A stretch of 32,076 nucleotides of DNA from CAZFVY01 sp964522665 (GCA_964522665.1 CAZFVY010000084.1:1-32076), one strand, 5' to 3'; positions 8,272-15,334 are shown, numbered from the stretch's first letter. The notes: generated by a model not told the origin, from the sequence alone. A program made the numbers and translations.

Positions 8272-8568
8272 GTTTTAAAAGTCCGTGGGGTCCCGCGGCG
8301 AAGGATTTTGGCTCGTGCCAAGGCAGCGCGGGCCGAGCATCACCGCATTGGGATGTAAGGTCCGAGCCAACGCAGGCCGGAGCCAAAAGGCCCGCCGCCC
8401 AGAGGGTTTTCGCGCAAAGGGCTGACTGGCTTCGTTGCTCCTCAGTCGAAGATCCGCCTGGGATATTCTCCTTCGTCGCGCCTCTATCCTCTCTAGCAGG
8501 GCTACTGGAGAGGACGGGTCGCCATTCAGCCCTTTGCGCGAAAATAGGACCCCACGGAATTTCAAAAC
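8272..8568. repeat. Nested inverted-repeat element (~300 bp)
   Basis: Outer arms 8272-8293 and 8547-8568 match as inverted repeats at 19 of 22 positions (shared core CCGTGGGGTCC). Inside them, 8407-8425 and 8526-8544 are a perfect 19-bp inverted repeat (TTTTCGCGCAAAGGGCTGA and complement). A third imperfect hairpin, 8295-8314 with 8380-8398, is inserted between the two left arms. Folded, this gives a three-way junction. It begins six bases after the preceding stop codon and contains no credible gene. It could be a non-autonomous transposable element (MITE-like) interrupted by a second palindromic unit, or a structured transcript end. Confidence 0.75.
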
Positions 8569-8740
8569 GGGATCTTCGGGTGCGCAAAGCCCGTCCGGCT
8601 CCCGAACGGTCGGAAGTGACTGGCCGCATCGGCCTTAAACGCGTCCAAGCGATGTTTCGCGGGACCTCGCAACCCAAAACCGCCAAAAATCTCCCTGACA
8701 GTTCTTTCGAGATTGCTGATCGTGACACCAATGAAAACAA

Positions 8741-8774
8741 CCGTCTGCAAGTTGACTTGGACGGCAATAAAGGG
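8741..8774. repeat. Hairpin repeat, copy A
   Basis: Hairpin CCGTC-TG-CAAG-TTGA-CTTG-GACGG (8741-8764), followed by CAATAAAGGG. A closely similar sequence with the same stem but changed paired bases lies at 11386-11421. The copies are in the same orientation and bracket the fusion gene at 9202-10833. Short structured repeats of this kind occur as REP-like elements, but the family is not one I can name. Confidence 0.6.
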
Positions 8775-8958
8775 ATGATAGGCTTTATTCACGGCGGGTG
8801 TCGTGAACGACGGAAGTTGAGTTCGTGACGACCCGTGAGGCCCGTTCGAATTCTCAAAATCAACGTGGCTGTCGGCCCTAGAATAGATGAATTTGCTCAC
8901 CAGCGGACTTGTCCAAAAGCCAATCGGGAGAGGCTTCACCGGGAAAGGTGGGACAAAG

Positions 8959-8991
8959 ACGCTGACAAAGCTAAACCGAACAAGTCAGCGT
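8959..8991. repeat. Perfect 8-bp inverted repeat
   Basis: ACGCTGAC (8959-8966) and GTCAGCGT (8984-8991) form a perfect stem with a 17-nt loop, about 210 bp upstream of the fusion gene. No T-run follows it on either strand, so it is not an ordinary terminator. It could be an operator or part of a leader structure. Confidence 0.45.
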
Positions 8992-9110
8992 GGATCGTTT
9001 TCAAATAATGAAACGGAGGCACCGCCTGCAGAAAAAACGCAACCGTTGATGGGCGGCTCGTGAATTGACCGGTACGGATCACGGACAGTTTTGCAAAAAA
9101 ATGCGTGAAC

Positions 9111-9140
9111 TTGCCGTAGCCCGAATGAAAGCTGTATAAA
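9111..9140 (+). promoter_or_regulatory. Candidate sigma-70 promoter of the fusion gene
   Basis: A -35-like TTGCCG (9111-9116) and a -10-like TATAAA (9135-9140) are separated by 18 bp, about 60 bp before the start codon at 9202. Between promoter and start a small stem (TGAGAT 9178-9183 with ATCTC 9191-9195) lies where a ribosome site would be; no clear Shine-Dalgarno sequence is present. The match is by eye only. Confidence 0.4.
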
Positions 9141-9201
9141 AAGGTTAATCTTTCAGTGCTCTGAGTTGTTTTCCTGTTGAGATAAGAACCATCTCTCACC
9201 C

Positions 9202-10833
9202 ATGCCTACCCCTCGCGTCTTTATCAGTTCCACCTACGTCGACTTGGCTGACGTGCGGAGCGTCGTTGAGAACTACTTCCAGGAACTCCTTTACGAAGCG
9301 GTGACCTTTGAGCGTGGCGGTATACACTATGACCCGCGCAAGCCGTTGGACCTTTCGTGCTACGAAGCGGTCAAAGATTGCGACATGATGGTGCTGATCA
9401 TTGGCAGTCGATACGGGAGTCCTTCAAGCGAGACGTATGCTTCCACGGATGGGCAATCGTACAACTCTGTGACGAAAGCCGAATACCTCGAGGCGCTCTC
9501 CGCTGGGCTGCCGATCTTCACATTTGTGAAGCAAAAAGTCCTTAATGAGTACTACGCATACGCCAACCAACCAAAGCAACAGCGCAAAGATTATCGACCG
9601 CAGACAGTAGATAACGTCCTAGTTTTTCAGCTGATCAAGGAAATTCTTGAACTACGGACGAATAATTCGATTATCCAGTATGAAACGGCCGCTGATCTAC
9701 TACAATACTTAAAAAAGGCCACAGCGGCCCTTGTCCGCGAGGCCCTCAAAGAAAGGAAGGGCCATGACGATGATAAGGGGGTCCCCATAAACGGATACAA
9801 GCTGTATTACTATCGTAGAACGCGCGGCCTTTCGCACAAGCGCCTCAGTGAACTCACTCGGTTACGTCGTAATTTCTTAACGAGCTTAGAAAACGTCCGT
9901 AGTCCTGCGGCTGCGGAAAAGCACGGGCATATTTTCCACAAGTGTCCTGCGCGTGTCATCGCCAAACTCGAATCGGTTTTGAAGTGTCACGGCCAATTGT
10001 CGGCCGGTCGAGAGGATGATTTACTGTCGATGTTTATCCAGTACTATCACTGCAATCGCGGTAAGCCACCGGTTGACACTCATGTGCGTTCGCATATGGA
10101 CGCCCCACCGCTATTCCCTGTTCGCTGTGTGGTTTTCGATTTCGATGGAACTCTTACGAGACAGGATGACCGTACAACTTGGGAACGAATGTGGGAAGAG
10201 TTAGGATACACCGTGGAGGATTGCGCACTATTGCACCGGGACTTTACGAACAAGCTGATTACTCACGCTGATTGGTGTCAAAGAACCTGCGAAGCCTTCA
10301 GAGCGCGGAACATCTCGGAGACGACTTTAAGCCGAGTTTCGTCACAAATTAAAGTAATACCGGGTGTGGCGGAACTCCTACTTCTGCTGCAGCAGAACGG
10401 GATTGAGATGCATATACTTTCTGGCTCGGTCGAGCAAATCATTTGCTCAGTGCTAGGCCCGCTTGTCAACTATTTTACCAATATTCAGGCTAATTCATTC
10501 AAATTCACTGGAACAGTTCTGTCATACATTCAGGGCACTGAATATGACTTCGAACACAAAGCAACCTATGTCTCAAAACTCGTACAGCGGAAAGGTTACT
10601 CGCAGACCGATGTTCTTTTTGTTGGCAATTCAAGCAACGATAAGTGGGTAAGCCGATCTGGCGTGACCACGCTGTGCGTTAACCCGCATTTTACTGATGG
10701 CAATGATGCAAAGGAATGGCTGCACTGCATCCGAGAGATGCATGACATGAGAGAGATATTGAAGTACCTGCGTCTCCCGAGCGATCTGCCGGACGCTCAA
10801 CTGGGTGTTACGCCGAAGATCACCGCACCGTGA
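9202..10833 (+). CDS. DUF4062 (TIR-like) - HTH - HAD phosphatase fusion protein
   Basis: A 543-residue protein with three modules. Residues 1-115 are a DUF4062 domain, a Rossmann-like fold related to TIR domains: VFISSTYVDL at 6-15, GSRYG at 68-72 and TKAEYLEAL at 91-99 with the conserved Glu. Residues about 197-232 look like an XRE-type helix-turn-helix (GYKLYYYRRTRGLSHKRLSE). Residues about 308-510 are a HAD phosphatase of the phosphoserine-phosphatase type: DFDGTLT (313-319, nucleophile D313 and acid D315), ILSGS (405-409), HKATY (Lys453) and VGNSSND (474-480). In the last motif Asn476 stands where Asp is usual; Asp480 remains. There are no membrane segments. DUF4062 is found in bacterial conflict and STAND-type signalling proteins, so a nucleotide-signal or defence role is possible, but this combination is unknown to me. 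The gene is solitary and AT-richer than its neighbours, suggesting transfer. Confidence 0.88.
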   Translation: MPTPRVFISSTYVDLADVRSVVENYFQELLYEAVTFERGGIHYDPRKPLDLSCYEAVKDCDMMVLIIGSRYGSPSSETYASTDGQSYNSVTKAEYLEALSAGLPIFTFVKQKVLNEYYAYANQPKQQRKDYRPQTVDNVLVFQLIKEILELRTNNSIIQYETAADLLQYLKKATAALVREALKERKGHDDDKGVPINGYKLYYYRRTRGLSHKRLSELTRLRRNFLTSLENVRSPAAAEKHGHIFHKCPARVIAKLESVLKCHGQLSAGREDDLLSMFIQYYHCNRGKPPVDTHVRSHMDAPPLFPVRCVVFDFDGTLTRQDDRTTWERMWEELGYTVEDCALLHRDFTNKLITHADWCQRTCEAFRARNISETTLSRVSSQIKVIPGVAELLLLLQQNGIEMHILSGSVEQIICSVLGPLVNYFTNIQANSFKFTGTVLSYIQGTEYDFEHKATYVSKLVQRKGYSQTDVLFVGNSSNDKWVSRSGVTTLCVNPHFTDGNDAKEWLHCIREMHDMREILKYLRLPSDLPDAQLGVTPKITAP

Positions 10834-11103
10834 CCGCAACTGGGGATTTCGAAACCGGCGAGGAGTTGCTATCGAAGAGTGTGGTTTTTGTGGTGATCCC
10901 AATTGCGATTGTCATGATGTAAAGGAATTGCGATGGGGGAGTCTTATGTTAGTATCGTCTGGCGTGAGGCGAGGTCGATGCGATCGTTGACACAAGTGCC
11001 AGGTAGAGGTGAAGTGTCGATGTAGCGTAAACAGGTAATATCGGGCTTAGTGGCGGAATACGAGCGACGGGAAATGTGGGAATCGACACAGTGTCAAGGC
11101 TCG

Positions 11104-11187
11104 TCGCAATGTTGTCACACAAATGTCTGGCCGGGTAGCGATGTCCGCTGCAATGGCTCCATCAACGCGTTATTTGTGTGATTGCGA
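11104..11187. repeat. Long imperfect inverted repeat
   Basis: Left arm TCGCAA (11104-11109) plus TCACACAAAT (11115-11124) pairs with ATTTGTGTGATTGCGA (11172-11187). This gives 16 paired bases with a 5-nt bulge and a 47-nt loop. No T-run follows. It lies about 270 bp after the fusion gene and could be a tiny palindromic element or part of a structured RNA. Confidence 0.55.
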
Positions 11188-11385
11188 TTGGGCATTTCGC
11201 AGGCGATTTCTGTTACATTTTCTGCCTGAGTGATGTGGCGGCGCAGGTGGAACTCTTGGTAACGATTGAGGCGCGTAAATTAAGAGCGCAAAAGCGCTGG
11301 CATTCCAGATCAAGTCTCCAGGAAGGAAAAGTTCTTGACACGGAATCAAAAACCAGGAATCCTGCGTCCGTAGAAAAGAAAAGGG

Positions 11386-11439
11386 GCCGTCCTCAAGCTG
11401 ACTTGAGCGGCAATGACAGGGGCACGAACCTGCGTTCGT
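11386..11439. repeat. Hairpin repeat, copy B
   Basis: Hairpin GCCG-TC-CTCAAG-CTGA-CTTGAG-CGGC (11386-11411), followed by AATGACAGGG and a second small stem ACGAAC/GTTCGT (11424-11439). It corresponds to copy A at 8741-8774. The bases flanking the CAAG/CTTG core differ on both sides in a way that keeps pairing. It lies 40-90 bp before the amidohydrolase start, so it may be in that gene's leader. Confidence 0.6.
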
Positions 11440-11479
11440 GAGTGGAGGTATTAACCAAACTTAGTCAAGGAGCCAAACT

Positions 11480-13339
11480 ATGAACGTCCGCGCGTCAATC
11501 GCAGCGCTGCTGCTCATCGGATTCGGGACCGCCTCGCGGCAGGCTGAAGCGCAAATCAACTACACCGTTTTTACGAACAGCCAAGACACGATTCTGAGCA
11601 TGGTCGATGACGGGACGGGGACAAACGTCAAACGTTACTCCGGTTTGGCGGCCGCCGGGGGGAACATCGTCGCGCTCGGCTCAGCGGCGGATATGCAGAC
11701 TTATATCGCAAACGGCGCGAAGGTGATCAATCTCAACGGGACGAACGCCCTGCTGCCCGGTTTCGTGGACCCGCATAGCCACCTGTTCGCCACCGCGGAG
11801 TACCAACTCTTCGCCTCGGTTCGGCCGGTTCCCTTCACGTCGATTCAAACGATGGATGGCGTGTACGCCGCGCTGAACGCCTGGGCGAAAACGAATCGAG
11901 GGGGTCTAGGGCCGATCCTTACCAAAAAATGGATCGTGGGAACCGGCTTTGATCCAAGCAATTTTTCGACGAACGCTCTTCCTCAGTATCACCAATCCAG
12001 TTTCCCCACCCGTCTCGACCTCGATGTCGCGTTTCCGAAGAATCCGGTCGTAATGATTCACTACTCCGGTCACATCGCGGTCTGCAATACGCTCGCGCTT
12101 CAGAAGGCGAGCATGCTGGACGTGACCACGAATAGCGACATTCTACTCTATCCTACCAACAATATCATTCCCAAGTCGGCGCAAGGCACCCCCAACGGGA
12201 TCTTGCTGGAAAGCGCCGTCATCCAGATCGCCAAGACATTGCTGGACGCGGTGCCGACGCTGGCGTTGAGACTTCCCGATTTGCTGGCCACCGCCCAACA
12301 GCAGCTTGCCACTCAAGGCATCACCACCACTCAGGAAGGCGCGGCGACTGACGATGAAATCGTGGCGCTCCGACTGGCGACCATCAAGCGGCCGTTCATT
12401 ATTGACGTCGTGGACTATCTCGCTTTTGTGGATATGGCACAGGTTACGAAGGACATTGATTTCCTGAAGCGCATCGGCCGGTTAAGCCCCAATACCTATA
12501 CCAACCATCTGCGCGTCGGCGGCATCAAGCTGATTCTGGACGGCACGCCACCGGCGGAAACGGCCTGGGTCAGTTCGCCCTACCTCACCTATATCGGCCT
12601 GCAAAACATCACCGATCCCGCCAACTACACCGGGGTATCCGATATCACGAACGCGACGGTGAACGCGGCGGTCGCCTTCGCCTACCAGAATAACGTGCAG
12701 ATCATGGCCCACGTGAACGGCGACGCCGCGCTGAATCAATTCCTGACCGCGATCCAGCTGGCCCCAAAAAACAATGCCGTTGATTTCCACCCGGTCGCGA
12801 TCCATTCCCAAATCGCGAACCAAACTCAGATTCAGCAAATGCAATCACTCGACGTTGTCCCCAGCTTCTTTCCCGATCACGTCTATTATTTCGGGGAGCA
12901 ATACGTCTCGACCGTTTTGGGGCCGAGCCGGGCCACCAACATTTGCGCCACCGGTTGGGCCAAGCAGTTGAACATACCGTTCACGCTGCATAACGACACG
13001 CCGGTGATGCCGAATAACCTGCTTATGGCGATGTGGGCCGCGGTGAATCGCGTCACCTACGACTACACGAACCAGGTGAACAGCTACGTCCTCGGCCCGT
13101 CCCAGCAAATCACGGTCCTCGACGCGCTCAAGGCCATCACGATCAACGCCGCCCGTCAATACGGCGAGGACTCGTTCAAGGGCAGCCTCGCGGTCGGAAA
13201 TCTCGCAGACCTGGTCATCCTGGATCAGGACCCCACCGTGACCCCGCCCTCCGACCTGCTCAATCGCGTCGTCGTCAAAACCTTCAAAGAAGGCTCCTGC
13301 ATTTACACAAACCTGAGCTTCGTGACCGAAAAGCGCTAA
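11480..13339 (+). CDS. Secreted amidohydrolase (amidohydrolase_3 / YtcJ-like)
   Basis: A 619-residue metal-dependent hydrolase with an N-terminal signal peptide (about 1-24, ending AEA before QINYT). Features in order: an N-terminal beta-sandwich strand (AAAGGNIVALGS), LLPGFVDPHSHL (about 92-103) with the HxH metal ligands, a Thr/Glu-rich barrel segment (TTQEGAATDD), the AHVNGDAA His segment near 410, an AIHSQ His, TLHNDTPVMP near 505 with the catalytic Asp, and the closing LADLVILDQDP block. Family members hydrolyse amides or cyclic amides; the substrate cannot be told. Export from the cytoplasm is less usual for this family. AAGGAG at 11467-11472 supports the start. No neighbour suggests a pathway. 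Confidence 0.9.
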   Translation: MNVRASIAALLLIGFGTASRQAEAQINYTVFTNSQDTILSMVDDGTGTNVKRYSGLAAAGGNIVALGSAADMQTYIANGAKVINLNGTNALLPGFVDPHSHLFATAEYQLFASVRPVPFTSIQTMDGVYAALNAWAKTNRGGLGPILTKKWIVGTGFDPSNFSTNALPQYHQSSFPTRLDLDVAFPKNPVVMIHYSGHIAVCNTLALQKASMLDVTTNSDILLYPTNNIIPKSAQGTPNGILLESAVIQIAKTLLDAVPTLALRLPDLLATAQQQLATQGITTTQEGAATDDEIVALRLATIKRPFIIDVVDYLAFVDMAQVTKDIDFLKRIGRLSPNTYTNHLRVGGIKLILDGTPPAETAWVSSPYLTYIGLQNITDPANYTGVSDITNATVNAAVAFAYQNNVQIMAHVNGDAALNQFLTAIQLAPKNNAVDFHPVAIHSQIANQTQIQQMQSLDVVPSFFPDHVYYFGEQYVSTVLGPSRATNICATGWAKQLNIPFTLHNDTPVMPNNLLMAMWAAVNRVTYDYTNQVNSYVLGPSQQITVLDALKAITINAARQYGEDSFKGSLAVGNLADLVILDQDPTVTPPSDLLNRVVVKTFKEGSCIYTNLSFVTEKR

Positions 13340-13513
13340 TAAAAGTGTTGTCGGGGCGAAGGGGCAGGATTTAGTAGCCAAAATTGTTGCGCGTCTCGGC
13401 CTTGGGAGGACGGCGGGGCCGCGGCGTTTCCGGCCCGCGATTGGCGGGCGACCGGCGATCGCGCAAGTCTTCACCGCGATTGAATCGTCGCCGCCTTTCC
13501 GTTAATGCATTTC

Positions 13514-13590
13514 GTGGAATTAATTCTTTCCACCCCACCCGGAAGATGCATGATTTTCCTGGGATTCGTGAAGCACGTGGAGATTAATTC
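13514..13590. repeat. Direct repeat pair upstream of hsdR remnant
   Basis: GTGGAATTAATTC (13514-13526) and GTGGAGATTAATTC (13577-13590) differ by one inserted base and are in the same orientation. The first also starts a small GTGGAA/TTCCAC stem. They lie just before the truncated hsdR fragment and may mark a deletion or insertion junction. Confidence 0.4.
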
Positions 13591-13613
13591 AATCGGAGCT
13601 CGCGCCGAGCCGT

Positions 13614-13973
13614 TTGAGTGTGAGAAGGGACATCGCCGCCTACATCGCCACCCTGAAGGCCGGCGAAGGCCTCAGCGAAATGGCCATCCGCGACGGTTAC
13701 ACGCGCTTCAAGGCGGAGAAAGACGCCAAGGAACTGGCCGCCATCACAAGCAAGCACGGCTTGGCCGCCGCCGCCCTGCAAGGCTTTGTGGATGGCATCC
13801 TCCTCCGGATGATTTTCGACGGCGAGCAGTTGAGCGACCTCATGGCCCCGCTGGAACTCGGTTGGAAAGCCCGCTCCCACGCCGAACTCGCCCTCATGGA
13901 GGACCTCCACCCCCTGCTCACAAAACGCGCCCAAGGACGCGACATCTCAGGCCTCAGCGCGTATGAGCGGTAA
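13614..13973 (+). pseudogene. hsdR: 3' remnant of type I restriction endonuclease subunit R
   Basis: About 119 residues resembling the extreme C-terminus of HsdR proteins that normally exceed 1000 residues. The helical region SEMAIRDGYTRFKAEKDAKE, then LQGFVDGILLRMIFDGEQLS, LGWKARSHAELALM and the end GRDISGLSAYE are what I recall of that C-terminal domain. The nuclease and helicase domains are missing, and the frame is closed by a stop at 13569-13571, so the rest has been deleted. The TTG at 13614 is the first possible start and has no ribosome site, so the fragment is probably not functional, although the reading frame itself is intact. It overlaps the DUF1016 gene by 11 bp, which fits an original restriction-modification operon. 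Confidence 0.75.
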
Positions 13974-15123
13974 AAAACCAGACAAGCCCAAACCGGAAAA
14001 ACCAGGTGAGCCGCGCCTTTCCCGTGGCCGCGCCAGGCCCGGCGCCATCTTCCCCACCGCGCCGTCCGCCGCGTCTTTGCCGGAGAGCTACGCCGCCACG
14101 CTTCAGGAGATCAAGACTCACCTCCGCGGCGCCCGCGTCCGTGCTGTCCTGGCGGCCAATCCCATCGTCATTGAAGCCTACTGGCACATTGGGAAGATCA
14201 TCCTCGCCCGACAGCGGGAGGCCGCATGGGGAGCCAAAGTCATTGATCGCCTCGCGGCTGATCTCCAGGAAACATTCCCCGATATGCGCGGGCTGTCGCG
14301 GCGCAACCTGTTCTCGATGAGGCATTTTGCCGAGTGCTTCGCCGCCGGTCCAATTGTGCAACAACCTGTTGCACAATTGCCCTGGGGTCACGTCGTCGCA
14401 ATCACCCAGCGACTGAAAAACCCTGCCGCCCGCGATTTCTATGTCCGCGAGACCCTCGCTCACGGCTGGAGCCGCGGCATCCTGGAAGTCCAGATTCAGC
14501 GCCAGCTCCACCTCCGTGCGGGCAAGGCCCAGAACAACTTCGCCCTCACTATGCCACCGGCGGATTCCGACATGGCCACCCAGCTTTTCAAAGACCCCTA
14601 CCTCTTCGATTTCCTCGGCACCGCCGACCCTCGCCGTGAGGCCGAAGTGGAGCAGGCTCTGGTGGACCACGTACAGAAATTCCTCCTGGAGCTGGGCATC
14701 GGCTTCGCCTTTGTCGGACGGCAGGTGCGGCTGGAAGTGGGCGGTGAAGACTACCCGCTCGATCTCCTCTTCTACCACCTCAAGCTCCGCCGCTACGTCG
14801 TCATCGAGCTGAAAGCCCGCGCCTTCGACCCCGGCGATGTAGGCCAGCTCAACCTCTACCTCTCCGCCGTGGACGACCTCCTGCGCCACCGAGATGACCA
14901 ACCCACCATCGGCCTCCTGCTCTGCCGGGAAAAAAACAAACTCGTGGCTGAGTATGCCTTGCGCGGCCTGGACCAATCCATCGCTGTCGCCGCCTGGCAA
15001 ACCCAACTCACCGAGTCCCTGCCCGAAGCCTTGCGTGGCAGCCTGCCCACGATCGAGGAAATCGAAGCCGAACTGGCCAACGAAATCCCACCCGTAAAAC
15101 CCGGCGCTGGAGGCGAATCATGA
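13963..15123 (+). CDS. DUF1016 / YhcG-like PD-(D/E)XK nuclease
   Basis: A 386-residue protein. After a Pro/Lys-rich leader, residues about 45-200 form the helical DUF1016 N-terminal domain (IEAYWHIGKIILARQ, LSRRNLFSMRHFAE, QQPVAQLPWGHVVAI). Residues about 200-350 form the nuclease domain: LFKDPYLFDFLG, then DYPLDLLFYHLKLRRYVVIELKA, which supplies the D...ExK metal-binding residues of the PD-(D/E)XK fold, and VGQLNLYLSAVDD. The family accompanies type I restriction loci and other defence islands; its exact role is not settled. It overlaps the hsdR remnant by 11 bp and seems to have outlived the rest of that locus. The frame is intact, so it could still be active. Confidence 0.88.
   Translation: MSGKKPDKPKPEKPGEPRLSRGRARPGAIFPTAPSAASLPESYAATLQEIKTHLRGARVRAVLAANPIVIEAYWHIGKIILARQREAAWGAKVIDRLAADLQETFPDMRGLSRRNLFSMRHFAECFAAGPIVQQPVAQLPWGHVVAITQRLKNPAARDFYVRETLAHGWSRGILEVQIQRQLHLRAGKAQNNFALTMPPADSDMATQLFKDPYLFDFLGTADPRREAEVEQALVDHVQKFLLELGIGFAFVGRQVRLEVGGEDYPLDLLFYHLKLRRYVVIELKARAFDPGDVGQLNLYLSAVDDLLRHRDDQPTIGLLLCREKNKLVAEYALRGLDQSIAVAAWQTQLTESLPEALRGSLPTIEEIEAELANEIPPVKPGAGGES
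14351..14379. repeat. Perfect 12-bp palindrome inside the nuclease gene
   Basis: CAATTGTGCAAC (14351-14362) and GTTGCACAATTG (14368-14379) are perfect complements around a 5-bp loop. They encode the IVQQPVAQL segment of the DUF1016 N-terminal domain. A 12-bp perfect stem is unusual inside GC-rich coding sequence and this stretch is AT-richer than its surroundings. Confidence 0.6.
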
Positions 15124-15334
15124 GACACCTCGTCAATCCGAACGCGTTCATTTTTCACCAACGCGCCCAATGACGCGAGCGCTTCGGCCCCAGCGAGTAC
15201 TCCCGTTGCCATCGCCCGATTCTAAGTCGTAGAGAATATAGACGTTTCGTGCCGAAGCGGGTTTTGTTTAGCAACTCCGTCGGCGAACAAAATTTTTGAC
15301 GCCTGCCTTTGGCGTGGTAGATTTCGGTACTGAA

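Larger units (their letters stand above)
8569..9201. other. Gene-poor, hairpin-rich region before the fusion gene
   Basis: About 630 bp with no convincing gene; the open frames present are broken, Arg/Ser-rich and without family resemblance. It is AT-richer than the chromosome before it. It holds a covarying hairpin (8741-8764), an AATAAAG/CTTTATT stem (8766-8789), an 8-bp stem at 8959-8991 and smaller stems such as CACC/GGTG near 8930-8950 and CGTGA/TCACG near 9060-9080. It ends with a plausible promoter at 9111-9140. It could be decayed mobile DNA or hold an undetected structured RNA. Confidence 0.5.
10834..11479. other. Gene-poor region after the fusion gene
   Basis: About 645 bp without a credible gene. 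It contains GTGTCGAT (11014-11021) paired with ATCGACAC (11082-11089), the compact palindrome GACACAGTGTC (11085-11095), the long hairpin at 11104-11187, an AGCGC/GCGCT stem (11285-11298) and hairpin copy B. A TTGACA at 11335-11340 might be the -35 of the amidohydrolase promoter, but the -10 at the right distance is poor. A GTG-started frame (10805-10990) with a Cys cluster (CGFCGDPNCDC) overlaps its start; I do not call it a gene. Confidence 0.5.

Noticed and set aside
8272..8568. Complete insertion sequence
   Set aside because: No transposase frame between the arms; only a non-autonomous or structural element fits.
8562..8939. 125-codon minus-strand frame before the fusion gene
   Set aside because: Contains hairpin copy A, has no family resemblance, no ribosome site, and overlaps the end of the nested repeat element.
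11335..11363. TTGACA as promoter of the amidohydrolase gene
   Set aside because: The hexamer 17 bp downstream (AATCCT) is a poor -10; kept only as a remark in the region entry.
11178..11441. 87-codon plus-strand frame before the amidohydrolase
   Set aside because: It runs through an inverted repeat arm and hairpin copy B; composition is not protein-like and it ends 38 bp before a well-supported start.
13954..15006. 350-codon minus-strand frame opposite the DUF1016 gene
   Set aside because: Glu/Val/Gly-rich shadow; the plus strand carries the nuclease motifs.
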